This document shows, in pieces, positions 23,774 through 32,392 of a DNA stretch of 34,754 nucleotides; position 1 is the stretch's first letter; the number at the start of each line of letters is the position of its first letter. Source of the DNA: Proteiniphilum sp. UBA4084 (GTDB lineage: Bacteria > Bacteroidota > Bacteroidia > Bacteroidales > Dysgonomonadaceae). The stretch is from assembly GCA_002383605.1 (NCBI GenBank), contig DFYK01000017.1, forward strand, positions 1 through 34,754, read 5' to 3'. The notes under the pieces were generated by a model. That model ran no database searches. It saw only the letters and a list, made by a program, of their open reading frames with translations, and had not been told where the DNA came from. The translations under genes and the position numbers were made by a program.

Positions 23774-24334
23774 ATGAACGAAAACCAACGTGTGCAACAG
23801 GTGCTTTCGGGCAACACTTCCGCTTTTGCATATTTTGTCGAAGCATATCAGGACATGGCCATCACCATCGCCTACCGGATTTGCGGCAATATGCAGGATG
23901 CGGAAGATGTCGTGCAGGAAAGTTATGTAAAGGCATTCCGGAATCTGCGCAGTTTTCGCTCCGACAGCAAATTTTCTACCTGGCTCTATCGCATCGTATA
24001 CAACACGGCCATCACCCAAACAAAAAAACAAATGTGGTTGGGAAGCAGAGAGACGGTAGTAGCCGAAGATGCAATACATCTGGCAGACAATACATTTGAA
24101 TTAAATATGGATGAGGCCGAGCGAAGAGAGCTCGTGGCCGATGTGATGCAAAAGATGCCTGCCGGAGATGCATTGCTACTCACACTCTACTATCTGGAGG
24201 ATAATCCGGTCAAAGAGATTGCAAAGATCACCGGTCTGAACGAATCCAACGTGAAAGTGAAACTGTTCAGGGCGAGGAAACTTTTCAAGGAAATGGTTGT
24301 TTCAAATTACGGGATACAGATAACAGGTTCATAA
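23774..24334 (+). CDS. ECF sigma factor, RpoE-like
   Basis: A 186-residue sigma-70 family factor with region 2 at about 15-82 (DAEDVVQESYVKAFRNLRSFRSDSKF is split between 2.1 and 2.4) and region 4 at about 120-172 with the helix-turn-helix VKEIAKITGLNESNVKVKLFRARKLF. It is closer to classical RpoE than the FecI-like factor at the left end, and no FecR or SusC gene is next to it. It lies between two small membrane proteins with gaps of nine and one base. One of them is likely to be its regulator. Target promoters are unknown. Confidence 0.95.
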   Translation: MNENQRVQQVLSGNTSAFAYFVEAYQDMAITIAYRICGNMQDAEDVVQESYVKAFRNLRSFRSDSKFSTWLYRIVYNTAITQTKKQMWLGSRETVVAEDAIHLADNTFELNMDEAERRELVADVMQKMPAGDALLLTLYYLEDNPVKEIAKITGLNESNVKVKLFRARKLFKEMVVSNYGIQITGS

Positions 24335-24335
24335 A

Positions 24336-24719
24336 ATGATCATCATGATAGATAAGTATAATCAGGAAAGGGAAGACGGGAAATTACGCCAGATACTGTC
24401 ATCCACTAAAATAGAGGCGCCGGAGAACCTGAAGCATCGCATCATGCGACAGATTGAAGCAGAACACTCTCTCGTTCCGGGAAACGGGAAACCGATCAAA
24501 GAATCGGGAAATATCCTGAAAGAAATGGGGACGCTCTTTGGTACCATGTACGCCGTGTTGGCAGTTCTGATTGCAGGTGCGTGGTTCCTGTTTGGCAAGG
24601 AATTTCTGCTTTCTCCCCAATTTCTGGGTACGGTGGTACTCGTGGCTTCCATATTCAGTCTTCTGTGGCTGATTTCACGACTGGATTCTCACCTGAGGGA
24701 AAAGAGACGAATTCGATGA
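24336..24719 (+). CDS. Small two-TM protein, candidate anti-sigma factor
   Basis: A 127-residue protein I do not recognise as a named family. The cytoplasmic N-terminus has KLRQILSSTKIEAPENLKHR, a short helix pattern often seen in small anti-sigma proteins of Bacteroidetes, followed by two transmembrane helices at about 68-86 and 92-112 and a basic tail (REKRRIR). The gene starts one base after the sigma stop, so translation is probably coupled. A second in-frame ATG at 24345 is a possible start. An anti-sigma role is inferred from position and layout; no zinc-binding HxxxCxxC motif is present. Confidence 0.78.
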   Translation: MIIMIDKYNQEREDGKLRQILSSTKIEAPENLKHRIMRQIEAEHSLVPGNGKPIKESGNILKEMGTLFGTMYAVLAVLIAGAWFLFGKEFLLSPQFLGTVVLVASIFSLLWLISRLDSHLREKRRIR

Positions 24720-24734
24720 TTTATGGTTGTCCAG

Positions 24735-25607
24735 CTACCCTCCGATCAGTTCTATCTTTGCTTTTTCGAGCATTTCGGGTGATTCTGCCGGTGGATAACG
24801 CAAATCGAGTGATCTGAACAACTGCAGGATGATATCTCCTACCGCCACACGGGCAAAGAATTTCTTGTCGGCCGGAATCACAAACCAGGGTGCATAAGGT
24901 TTCGATGTTTTCTCCAGCATCTCTTCAAATGCCTGATCATACGCATCCCACTGCGCGCGGGCATAAAGATCGGCAGAACTGAACTTCCAGTTTTTATCCG
25001 GTTCATCGATACGGGCAAGAAAACGTTCTTTCTGCTCTTCCTTGGATACATGCAGAAAAAACTTGAGAATGCGCATCCCGTTTTGATGCAGATGGTGCTC
25101 AATGGCATTGATGCTTTCGTAGCGCTGGTTCCAGAACGAATTATCTATTTTTTCCACCGCCTCATAACCGGGTATCCGTTCGTTGAGAATCCATTGAGGG
25201 TTCACCCTGGTGGCCAGTACATTTTCGTAGTGTGAACGATTAAAGATCTCAATCATTCCGCGTTGCGGCAGTGCAATATAATGCCGCCAGAAATAGTCGT
25301 GTTCCAACTCGTTGTGCGTAGGTGTTTTGAAGCTATGCACCCGGCAACCCTGCGGATTGATCCCCGACATCACATGCCTGATCACGCCATCTTTGCCGGC
25401 TGCATCCCTTGCCTGCAGGATAATCAGCAACGAGTAACGGTCGTCGGCATAAAACATCTCCTGCAGCTTCTTCAACTCCCGGATGTTCTCTTTGATCTCT
25501 TCTTTCGCCGTCTTTTTTGTGAAACCACCATCTTCACGGGTGGGACAATTGTTCAGGCTGATCTTTGTGCCCTCTTTCACAAGAAATTTGCTGTAATCGA
25601 AATTCAT
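24735..25607 (-). CDS. Polyphosphate kinase 2 family protein
   Basis: A 290-residue single-domain PPK2 that moves phosphate between polyphosphate and nucleotides. The P-loop is QARDAAGKDGVI with Lys72, and the lid and substrate segments follow: NPQGCRVHSFKTPTHNELEHD and FNRSHYENVL. Members use polyphosphate to make ATP or GTP from diphosphates or monophosphates; which of these applies is not clear from inspection. The gene starts six bases after the S41 protease stop and is the last gene of the run beginning at 30748. It meets the anti-sigma candidate tail to tail, 15 bases apart, with no obvious terminator between them. Confidence 0.94.
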   Translation of the reverse strand: MNFDYSKFLVKEGTKISLNNCPTREDGGFTKKTAKEEIKENIRELKKLQEMFYADDRYSLLIILQARDAAGKDGVIRHVMSGINPQGCRVHSFKTPTHNELEHDYFWRHYIALPQRGMIEIFNRSHYENVLATRVNPQWILNERIPGYEAVEKIDNSFWNQRYESINAIEHHLHQNGMRILKFFLHVSKEEQKERFLARIDEPDKNWKFSSADLYARAQWDAYDQAFEEMLEKTSKPYAPWFVIPADKKFFARVAVGDIILQLFRSLDLRYPPAESPEMLEKAKIELIGG

Positions 25608-25613
25608 GGTTCC

Positions 25614-27236
25614 TTATTTTTTCTGTGCCACATTACTCCCAATGCCCTTGAGGAGTCCTTCGTAGCGCAGATCATCGGAGATGATCCGCAACCCTTCGCC
25701 GAAGATATCATTCTCTTCGTTGATAATCCGAAAGAATGCCGATGAGTCGTATAGGTCTCGCCCTATCAATGCCTTCAGTTGCATAAAAATAAGATCTTTC
25801 GACCGGAGATACTCTTCATCGTTCCATGTTACCTGTTCTGCTTCCGCTATGGTTCGCAAGCGCTGTTCCATCTCCTCCGGCACCCGAAAATTATCCTTGA
25901 ACTGAAGGACATCGGGATATTGCTGTAACAAGCTGCTTCTTCGGTTATCCACTTCCGATATCGCAACCCGGTTGATCACCCCTCTTGCGTTCAGATTGGC
26001 ATGAAGCATCGTCCCTGAGGTGGTATCCATCGGCACGAAATAATCGGGCATGATTCCTCCTCCGCCATAGACAGTGCGTTTGTTCACCAGTGTCTTGTAT
26101 TTCAATGAATCAGGGAAGTGAATGCTGTCGGCAGCAAACAATTCACCGTGTGTATAGCGGTTCATAAAATCCTGGTCATAAGCATCCTTGTTTCCCACCT
26201 CGTAAGGTTTCTGGATGCTTCTCCCCGAGGGGGTATAATAACGTGCCACGGTCAGCCGGATCATGGTACCGTCGGGCAGGGGAAGCTGACGCTGCACCAA
26301 TCCCTTTCCGAATGTTCTTCTGCCCACGACAACACCCCTGTCCCAGTCTTGTAGGGCACCTGCAAGGATTTCACTGGCCGATGCCGAAGCCCCGTTGACC
26401 AGCACCACCAGTCTGCCTTCCTGCAGCTCACCTCCTTCGGTGGCATTCATCGTGAAGCGGGGTTGATTTTTTCCTTCTGTATAAACGATCACCCTGGAAT
26501 CACCCAGAAACTCGTCGGCAATCTCATTGGCTGTCTGCAGAATGCCTCCGCCATTGTCGGTCAGGTCAAAAATAAGATGTTTCATCCCCTTCGCTTTCAG
26601 TCCTTTTTCCGCTTGTTTAAACTCATCGGCGGAAGAAATACCGAACCGGCTCAGGCGGATATAGCCGATATTGCTTGTCACCATATAGGCTGCGTCGATG
26701 CTGGTGATGGGTATCTTATCGCGTACGATGCGAAACACCATCAGTTGCGGAACACCGCGCCGCAGCACCTCAACATTCACGACGGTACCTTTGGGACCCC
26801 GAAGACGCTTGATCACGTCCTGGTTGTTCATCTTCACACCGGCAATCAGCGTATCGTTTACCCGGATGATCTTGTCTCCCGGCATGAGACCCACCTTTTG
26901 CGACGGCCCCCCGGAGATTACTTCCATCACGTAGAGGGTGTCGGTGAGCATGTTAAAGGAGATGCCTATTCCATCGAAATTACCTTGCAGCGGTTCGTTC
27001 ATGGCGCGCACCTCTTCCTCATTCAGATAGGATGAGTGGGGATCCAACTCCGCCAGCATTGCCCGAATGGCAGCCTCGGTGAGTTCTTTTGAATCCACAT
27101 CATCCACATATAAGCCGTTAATCAACTGGAGGGTACGTTCAATTTTCAACCCTTCGGGTGAAGGTCTGAATTGTGCCGGAGCGCTCCCCGATAAAAGGAG
27201 TGCTCCCACGGCCATGGCCATTATTCTTTTTTGCAT
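25614..27236 (-). CDS. S41 family carboxy-terminal processing protease
   Basis: A 540-residue exported serine protease of the CtpA/Prc type that degrades or trims envelope proteins. The signal peptide is short (about 1-21, ending SAPAQ). A PDZ domain at about 85-165 holds the GPSQKVGLMPGDKIIRVND motif. The catalytic Ser286 is in NGASASASEIL and the general base Lys311 is in RTFGKGLVQ. The core is followed by a C-terminal extension of about 150 residues. It lies in the coaD-ppk2 run, 20 bases after coaD. Confidence 0.95.
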   Translation of the reverse strand: MQKRIMAMAVGALLLSGSAPAQFRPSPEGLKIERTLQLINGLYVDDVDSKELTEAAIRAMLAELDPHSSYLNEEEVRAMNEPLQGNFDGIGISFNMLTDTLYVMEVISGGPSQKVGLMPGDKIIRVNDTLIAGVKMNNQDVIKRLRGPKGTVVNVEVLRRGVPQLMVFRIVRDKIPITSIDAAYMVTSNIGYIRLSRFGISSADEFKQAEKGLKAKGMKHLIFDLTDNGGGILQTANEIADEFLGDSRVIVYTEGKNQPRFTMNATEGGELQEGRLVVLVNGASASASEILAGALQDWDRGVVVGRRTFGKGLVQRQLPLPDGTMIRLTVARYYTPSGRSIQKPYEVGNKDAYDQDFMNRYTHGELFAADSIHFPDSLKYKTLVNKRTVYGGGGIMPDYFVPMDTTSGTMLHANLNARGVINRVAISEVDNRRSSLLQQYPDVLQFKDNFRVPEEMEQRLRTIAEAEQVTWNDEEYLRSKDLIFMQLKALIGRDLYDSSAFFRIINEENDIFGEGLRIISDDLRYEGLLKGIGSNVAQKK

Positions 27237-27256
27237 TGTTATCTTTTGTAAGGGGA

Positions 27257-27730
27257 TTATATCTTCATTCCCCGGGGAATAAAGTGGCTGACATCATGTC
27301 CGTGACGCAGCAATTCCCGCACATGGGTTGAGCTGACATGTGTCAGAGCCGGTTCAGTAAATAATACAAACGTCTCTATTCCCGAAATAGTTCGGTTCAT
27401 ATCGGCAATTGTCTTTTCATATTCAAAGTCGATCACCGAACGGATGCCACGCAGAATATAGCGGGCACCAACCTTCTGTGCAAAACTAATTGTGAGCGAG
27501 TCATAACTCTCAACCCTTACACGTGGCTCCTCCCGGTAAAAGTCGCGGATCATCCCGATCCTTTTTTCCAGTGTAAAGTATGATTTCTTTGATTCATTGA
27601 CCCCGATGGCGATCACAATTTCGTCCATCAGTGCCAATCCTCTGCGTACCAGTGATTCGTGACCGATGGTGAAAGGGTCGAAGGTGCCCGGGAACAGGGC
27701 TATCCGCTTTTCGGGGTCGTTTGGTTTCAT
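27257..27730 (-). CDS. coaD: Pantetheine-phosphate adenylyltransferase
   Basis: A 157-residue nucleotidyltransferase for the fourth step of coenzyme A synthesis: ATP plus 4'-phosphopantetheine gives dephospho-CoA and pyrophosphate. The ATP-binding TxGH motif is TIGH (residues 21-24) within PGTFDPFTIGHESLV. The C-terminal signature SSTHVRELLRHG is present. Length is normal. It begins one base after the parE stop, which indicates coupling with the topoisomerase gene, a pairing of two housekeeping functions. Confidence 0.97.
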   Translation of the reverse strand: MKPNDPEKRIALFPGTFDPFTIGHESLVRRGLALMDEIVIAIGVNESKKSYFTLEKRIGMIRDFYREEPRVRVESYDSLTISFAQKVGARYILRGIRSVIDFEYEKTIADMNRTISGIETFVLFTEPALTHVSSTHVRELLRHGHDVSHFIPRGMKI

Positions 27731-27731
27731 G

Positions 27732-29600
27732 TTATGCTACTTCTTCATCTTCCACCACCAGATTATCGATGATGAAGGTCTGCCTTTCCGGCGTATTTTT
27801 TCCCATATAAAACTCCAGCAGTTCTTTCAGGAGGTCTTCCTTGCGCATGGTTACCCTGTCGAGCCGGATATCTTCGCCGATAAAATTGCGGAACTCATCG
27901 GGGGATATCTCTCCAAGTCCCTTAAAACGGGTTATCTCCGGGTTGGGAGATAGTTCTTCAATGGCAGTGAGCCGCTCTTCTTCGGTATAGCAATACATTG
28001 TTTTCTTCTTGTTGCGCACCCTGAAAAGAGGGGTCTGAAGAATATAGACATGCCCTTTCTTGATGAGGTCGGGAAAAAACTGCAGAAAGAAGGTGAGCAG
28101 CAACAGGCGGATATGCATCCCGTCGGTATCGGCGTCGGTCGCGATGATCACCTTGTTGTAACGCAGCCCGTCCATGTTTTCCTCGATGTTGAGGGCTGCC
28201 TGCAACAGGTTGAACTCCTCATTCTCATAGACGATCTTCTTGGTGAGTCCGAAGCTGTTCAATGGTTTTCCACGCAGGCTGAATACGGCCTGCAGGTTCG
28301 GGTCGCGGCTCTTGGTGATGGAGCCGCTGGCCGAATCACCCTCGGTGATGAAAATACTGGATCTTTCCCGATCATCTCCTTTTGTATCGTTATAGTGAAT
28401 GCGGCAATCACGCAGCTTCTTGTTGTGCAGATTGGCTTTCTTGGCACGTTCCCGTGCCAGCTTGGTCACACCGGCAATGGCTTTTCGTTCTTTCTCGGAA
28501 TCGAGTATTTTCTTCTGCAGTGCCTCTACCGTTTCGGAGTTTTTGTGGAGATAGTTGTCCAGTTCCTTTTTCAGGAAATCGTTGATATACTTGTTCACCG
28601 ATATCCCGTTCGGACCCATTTCTTTTGAGCCGAGCTTCGTTTTGGTCTGCGATTCAAAGACAGGCTCTTCCACCTTGATGCTGATGGCAGCCACAATGCC
28701 GTTTCGAATATCGGAATATTCGAAGTTACGGTTATAAAACTCTTTGATTACACGTGCCGTAGCCTCGCGAAAGGCAGTCAGATGCGTACCTCCCTGGGTA
28801 GTGTGCTGTCCGTTGACAAATGAATAATATTCTTCCCCATACTGGGTGGTATGGGTAATTGCTACCTCAATATCTTCCCCGAAGAGATGAATGATGGGAT
28901 AAAGCTGCTCTGAAGTAAGATTTTCATTCAACAGGTCTTCGAGTCCGTTTTTAGAGTAGAATTTTTTCCCATTGAATAAAATGGTCAGGCCGGTATTCAG
29001 AAAGACGTAGTTTTTTAGCAACGGTTCAATATATTCATCCCGGTAATGATACTCTCCGAATATCTCGGCATCGGGGATGAACCCCACCTTTGTCCCGTTT
29101 GAATTGGCCGAAGGCACTGTGTCACTTTCATTCAACACAATGCCCTGTTTGAAGGTCACGGTCTTGGATAGTCCGTCACGGGAACTTTCCATGTAGAAAT
29201 CCGATGAGAGTGCGTTCACCGCCTTGATACCGACGCCGTTTAATCCGACAGACTTTTTAAAAGCCTTGGAGTCATACTTGGCTCCGGTATTCATCTTGGA
29301 ACAGACATCCTTCACCTTTCCCAGTGGCACACCCCGTCCATGGTCACGCACCGTAACGTAGTGGTTCTCGATGGTGATCTCGATGGTCTTTCCAAATCCC
29401 ATCATGTATTCGTCGATGGAGTTATCGAGCACCTCCTTCAACAGCACATAAATACCGTCGTCGTAGGAGGAGCCGTCACCCAGTTTACCGATGTACATGC
29501 CCGGGCGGCGACGGATATGCTCCTGCCACTCCAGGGTGACAATATTTTCTTCCTGATAGTTGTCCTGCAGTATCTGTAATTCTCTTTCTGTTTCGTTCAC
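27732..29600 (-). CDS. parE: DNA topoisomerase IV subunit B
   Basis: A 622-residue type IIA topoisomerase ATPase subunit. The GHKL ATPase domain has KEVLDNSIDEYMMG and DHGRGVPLGK; the transducer domain follows; the Toprim domain has EGDSASGS and the DADTDGMHI metal site. The first is paired with the ParC subunit, which is not in the window. The sequence lacks the large insert of gammaproteobacterial GyrB, and the length and style fit the short ParE of Bacteroidetes rather than GyrB, though the two are close. It begins 17 bases after the GNAT gene stop. Confidence 0.93.
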   Translation of the reverse strand: MNETERELQILQDNYQEENIVTLEWQEHIRRRPGMYIGKLGDGSSYDDGIYVLLKEVLDNSIDEYMMGFGKTIEITIENHYVTVRDHGRGVPLGKVKDVCSKMNTGAKYDSKAFKKSVGLNGVGIKAVNALSSDFYMESSRDGLSKTVTFKQGIVLNESDTVPSANSNGTKVGFIPDAEIFGEYHYRDEYIEPLLKNYVFLNTGLTILFNGKKFYSKNGLEDLLNENLTSEQLYPIIHLFGEDIEVAITHTTQYGEEYYSFVNGQHTTQGGTHLTAFREATARVIKEFYNRNFEYSDIRNGIVAAISIKVEEPVFESQTKTKLGSKEMGPNGISVNKYINDFLKKELDNYLHKNSETVEALQKKILDSEKERKAIAGVTKLARERAKKANLHNKKLRDCRIHYNDTKGDDRERSSIFITEGDSASGSITKSRDPNLQAVFSLRGKPLNSFGLTKKIVYENEEFNLLQAALNIEENMDGLRYNKVIIATDADTDGMHIRLLLLTFFLQFFPDLIKKGHVYILQTPLFRVRNKKKTMYCYTEEERLTAIEELSPNPEITRFKGLGEISPDEFRNFIGEDIRLDRVTMRKEDLLKELLEFYMGKNTPERQTFIIDNLVVEDEEVA

Positions 29601-29617
29601 CTTTATTTATCTCTCCT

Positions 29618-30748
29618 CTATAGTTGTTTGATGAAGGCTCTGCGTCTCTTTGTCTGTTTGGCATCCAAGTCGTTCCACATTGATTTCACCTTGTGGTTCA
29701 GGTCCAGCTCGGGGTTGCTCTCAGCATACTCAAAACCCAGACGGATGGCGGCAGGGATAAATTCATTGAATAACAATGCATTGATTCCTTTACCCTGATA
29801 TTCCGGGTCTACAGCGACCAGCAAAAGGTCCAGCACATTGTTCCCTTTCCCTTTCAATGCCCTGTAGAGGTGATACCAACCCGTGGGCAGAAATCGTCCT
29901 TTTGCCTTCTGAAGTGCTTTGGCAATGCTGGGCAAACCAATCCCCACACCCACCAGCTTGTTGTCTTCCTGCCTGATCACCAATGTAAGAAACTCCAGGC
30001 GTAACATAGGGATATACATATCCACGTAGTAATCGATCTGCTTCTCCGAGAGTTCCACAAAGCCGTATAAATCTTTGTATGAGCGGTTGATCAGTTTAAA
30101 AATCTCCCGGGCATAAGGATATACATCATTTTTATTCTGTAAATGTTTTACGGTAACTCCGGACCGTTTTTTTACAATTTCTGATGCTCGCAGGAACCGC
30201 TCGGGCATCTCCTTGGGTATGGTGATAAGAAACTCCACCCAATCCTGGTCCTTTACATAACCTAAACGCTCCATGTGGTCTACGTAGTAGGGATAGTTGT
30301 AGATGGTGGAGAGGGTGCCCATCTGGTCGAACCCTTCTACCAGCATCCCTTCATGATCGAGATCGGTAAATCCCAGCGGACCGTGAATCTTCTCCATTCC
30401 CCGGGAACGGGCCCAACTTTCGGCAGCACCAAAAAGCGTATCTACCACATCCTTGTCGTCAATAAAATCGACAAAGCCAAAGCGGGCATTCTTTTCGTTC
30501 CAAATCTCATTGGCTCTATAGTTGATGATGACACCGATTCTCCCGACAATCTCTCCATCGCGATATGCCAGAAAATAGGTGGCATCGCAATGTTCGAATG
30601 CGGGATTCTTGTCTCTTCTGAGCGTGGCTCTTTCATCGTAAACCAATGGGGGAACAAAATATTCATTGCCCTCATACAGATCGATACCGAACTGGATGAA
30701 CTTTCTAAGATCATCTTTCGTGGTGACTTTATGAATAATTACTGACAT
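29618..30748 (-). CDS. GNAT-fold N-acetyltransferase-like protein
   Basis: A 376-residue protein with two parts that look like GNAT repeats. The N-terminal half has a variable acceptor region and the segment FGFVDFIDDKDV. The C-terminal half has an acetyl-CoA site of the type VDPEYQGKGINALLF (residues about 312-326) and ends with a conserved basic tail, KQTKRRRAFIKQL. No substrate is known to me; the family is widespread in Bacteroidetes. It is the first gene of the run to parE, coaD, S41 protease and ppk2. Its start at 30748 has a matching promoter upstream. Confidence 0.8.
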   Translation of the reverse strand: MSVIIHKVTTKDDLRKFIQFGIDLYEGNEYFVPPLVYDERATLRRDKNPAFEHCDATYFLAYRDGEIVGRIGVIINYRANEIWNEKNARFGFVDFIDDKDVVDTLFGAAESWARSRGMEKIHGPLGFTDLDHEGMLVEGFDQMGTLSTIYNYPYYVDHMERLGYVKDQDWVEFLITIPKEMPERFLRASEIVKKRSGVTVKHLQNKNDVYPYAREIFKLINRSYKDLYGFVELSEKQIDYYVDMYIPMLRLEFLTLVIRQEDNKLVGVGIGLPSIAKALQKAKGRFLPTGWYHLYRALKGKGNNVLDLLLVAVDPEYQGKGINALLFNEFIPAAIRLGFEYAESNPELDLNHKVKSMWNDLDAKQTKRRRAFIKQL

Positions 30749-30812
30749 TTTGATAGACTTCTATTAATTTCTTTAGCTCTGCTGATTTATCCCTCTCATT
30801 TTGACAGAGACA

Positions 30813-30843
30813 CAAAGATAGTGAACTTTTTCGATAAGCTAAA
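30813..30843 (-). promoter_or_regulatory. Promoter of the GNAT-parE-coaD-S41-ppk2 run
   Basis: On the minus strand TTTA (30840-30843), 19 bases, then TATCTTTG (30813-30820). The -7 box is a full match and the -33 box is one base off. The leader would be about 58 bases. Confidence 0.65.
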
Positions 30844-30859
30844 TGAGCAGCAGACAAAT

Positions 30860-32248
30860 TTATTTGGATACTGCCTCCTGGTAGTATCTCCATCTGTCAA
30901 TGACGTTTCGGACATAATTGATCGTCTCATCTGCCCTGAAGTATCCGTTTTTGCATACCGGGTCCGTGTAATACTGTTCCAGACGCTTTAACTGGATGTA
31001 TTTCTCCACGTTGTCCTCCCATACATTTTTGTCGGCACCATATTTTTCAGCCAGCGCCCTGGCATCAAACACATGCCCCATTCCACCGTTGTAGGCTGCC
31101 AGTGAAATATGGAGCCGTTCATTCGGATCTGCCACCGAATCGAAGGTGTTGAGGAGCCGACGCAGGTATTTTGCCCCTGCACGGATGTTCGCTTCGGGAT
31201 CGTACAGGTCGTCACCGGTTATCCCGAGCGAAGCCGCTGTAGCGGGCATCAGTCCCATCAATCCTACGGCGCCGGCCCAGGACTCGCCTTCTGTCTCAAA
31301 GGATGACTCCTGCCAGGCTACGGATGCGAGTAACCGCCAGTCGATCTGTTGCCGTTTACCCTCCTGCCTGAACCAGGCATCGAAAGGAGAGATGGAGCCG
31401 TGGCCGAGGATTTCGCTATAAGAGAGCCTGTTGCTGTCGGGATATCCTTTTGTCTCTTCAAAATAGCGTTTCTCAATCCGCAAAAAAACGGGAGCTGTTG
31501 TTTTCTTTCGGTACCAGCTATCCAGCGAATCGGCCAGGATGGGTGCATCTTTCCTGACCACCCACGACGAACGCTGCTCGAAGCTGACAGGCAAATCCAC
31601 ATCCAGGTTCCTGAAATAGGTCTGGTTGAGCCTGGCAAGATCATCATCGGCTATGGTATATGCAATCTCGCCGCGTGATACAGACCGGATAAGGTCCTCA
31701 ACTACCAGCGTGTCACTGTAGGCTGTCTCAAGCTGAATACCCCCACCCAGTTCGTTATTCAGGTTCACAAGGCGATCACGGTATTTGGACGACCCGATCA
31801 CGGTCACTTTCTTTCCAATCAGGCCGGTCACATCGGTAATGAGCGTATCATCCCGCAACGCACGCTGCACCAACACCTGATGAGAGATATGTTGCAGGCC
31901 GGCAAAAAGCACCGAGTCTTTCAATGTATTGGTTATAGGGATGTTGTAAGCGATCAGGTCTCCCACACCAAGTTGCAGCATACTGATCATGGCCCGGGTA
32001 TTTTCTGCCACAATGATTTCAGGAACAAGACCCTGTTGTCTGCAAAAATCACGCACCATATCGTAATGATAACCCATGGGCTGATCGCGGTAAAGAAAGT
32101 AAGAAGTGGAGGTGTTCAATGTGAGCACACGCAGCGTATCAGCTTGTAAAATCTGCGGGAAGTCGTGTACCACTTTCCCTCTACCTCCTTTTCCACAGGA
32201 AAGGCAGAAGATTATCAGCATGAATGACCACAAAGAGACTTTGTTCAT
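30860..32248 (-). CDS. MltF-like membrane-bound lytic murein transglycosylase
   Basis: A 462-residue lipoprotein joining an ABC-type substrate-binding domain to a lytic transglycosylase. The signal peptide ends in CLSC, lipidated Cys18. The solute-binding part covers about 35-275 and the SLT domain about 290-445. The catalytic Glu314 is in VAWQESSFE, with GAVGLMGLMPATAASLG and AYNGGMGHV as the other SLT motifs. It cuts glycan strands of peptidoglycan to anhydro products, and the binding domain may regulate it. Its own promoter lies upstream. Family is clear; whether the binding domain holds peptides or sugars is unknown. Confidence 0.93.
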   Translation of the reverse strand: MNKVSLWSFMLIIFCLSCGKGGRGKVVHDFPQILQADTLRVLTLNTSTSYFLYRDQPMGYHYDMVRDFCRQQGLVPEIIVAENTRAMISMLQLGVGDLIAYNIPITNTLKDSVLFAGLQHISHQVLVQRALRDDTLITDVTGLIGKKVTVIGSSKYRDRLVNLNNELGGGIQLETAYSDTLVVEDLIRSVSRGEIAYTIADDDLARLNQTYFRNLDVDLPVSFEQRSSWVVRKDAPILADSLDSWYRKKTTAPVFLRIEKRYFEETKGYPDSNRLSYSEILGHGSISPFDAWFRQEGKRQQIDWRLLASVAWQESSFETEGESWAGAVGLMGLMPATAASLGITGDDLYDPEANIRAGAKYLRRLLNTFDSVADPNERLHISLAAYNGGMGHVFDARALAEKYGADKNVWEDNVEKYIQLKRLEQYYTDPVCKNGYFRADETINYVRNVIDRWRYYQEAVSK

Positions 32249-32272
32249 ACCCCTGTAAAGTTAAAACGGGGG

Positions 32273-32304
32273 TAAATATAGTGAAAGCTGAGAGATAAGC
32301 CAAA
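32273..32304 (-). promoter_or_regulatory. Promoter of the mltF-like gene
   Basis: On the minus strand TTTG (32301-32304), exactly 20 bases, then TATATTTA (32273-32280), one base off TAnnTTTG. The -33 box lies inside the stem-loop at 32294-32320. Confidence 0.65.
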
Positions 32305-32320
32305 CGTGTTTGAGCTTATC
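32294..32320. other. Stem-loop next to the mltF-like gene promoter
   Basis: GATAAGC (32294-32300) pairs with GCTTATC (32314-32320), and the inner CAAA/TTTG pairs as well, with one bulged base and a CGTG loop. It overlaps the -33 box of the mltF-like gene. No T-run follows on either strand, so termination is possible but unproven; a binding site for a regulator is an alternative. Confidence 0.5.
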
Positions 32321-32332
32321 CGATAAATCATC

Positions 32333-32370
32333 ATCAGGCAGGTTGCTCTGATTAGAACAGCCTGCCTGAT
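32333..32370 (-). terminator. Long stem-loop after amt, probable terminator
   Basis: On the minus strand ATCAGGCAGG pairs perfectly with CCTGCCTGAT, and a further six pairs close an AATC loop after one mismatch. It begins 22 bases after the amt stop. The following bases (GATGATTTATC) are only moderately T-rich, so it may terminate less efficiently or act mainly in mRNA stability. Confidence 0.55.
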
Positions 32371-32392
32371 AAAAGAGTGTGAAAAAAAGGTG

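Noticed and set aside
26463..27035. 190-codon open frame on the plus strand inside the S41 protease gene
   Set aside because: It lies fully antisense to the protease catalytic and PDZ regions, and the product has no family features.
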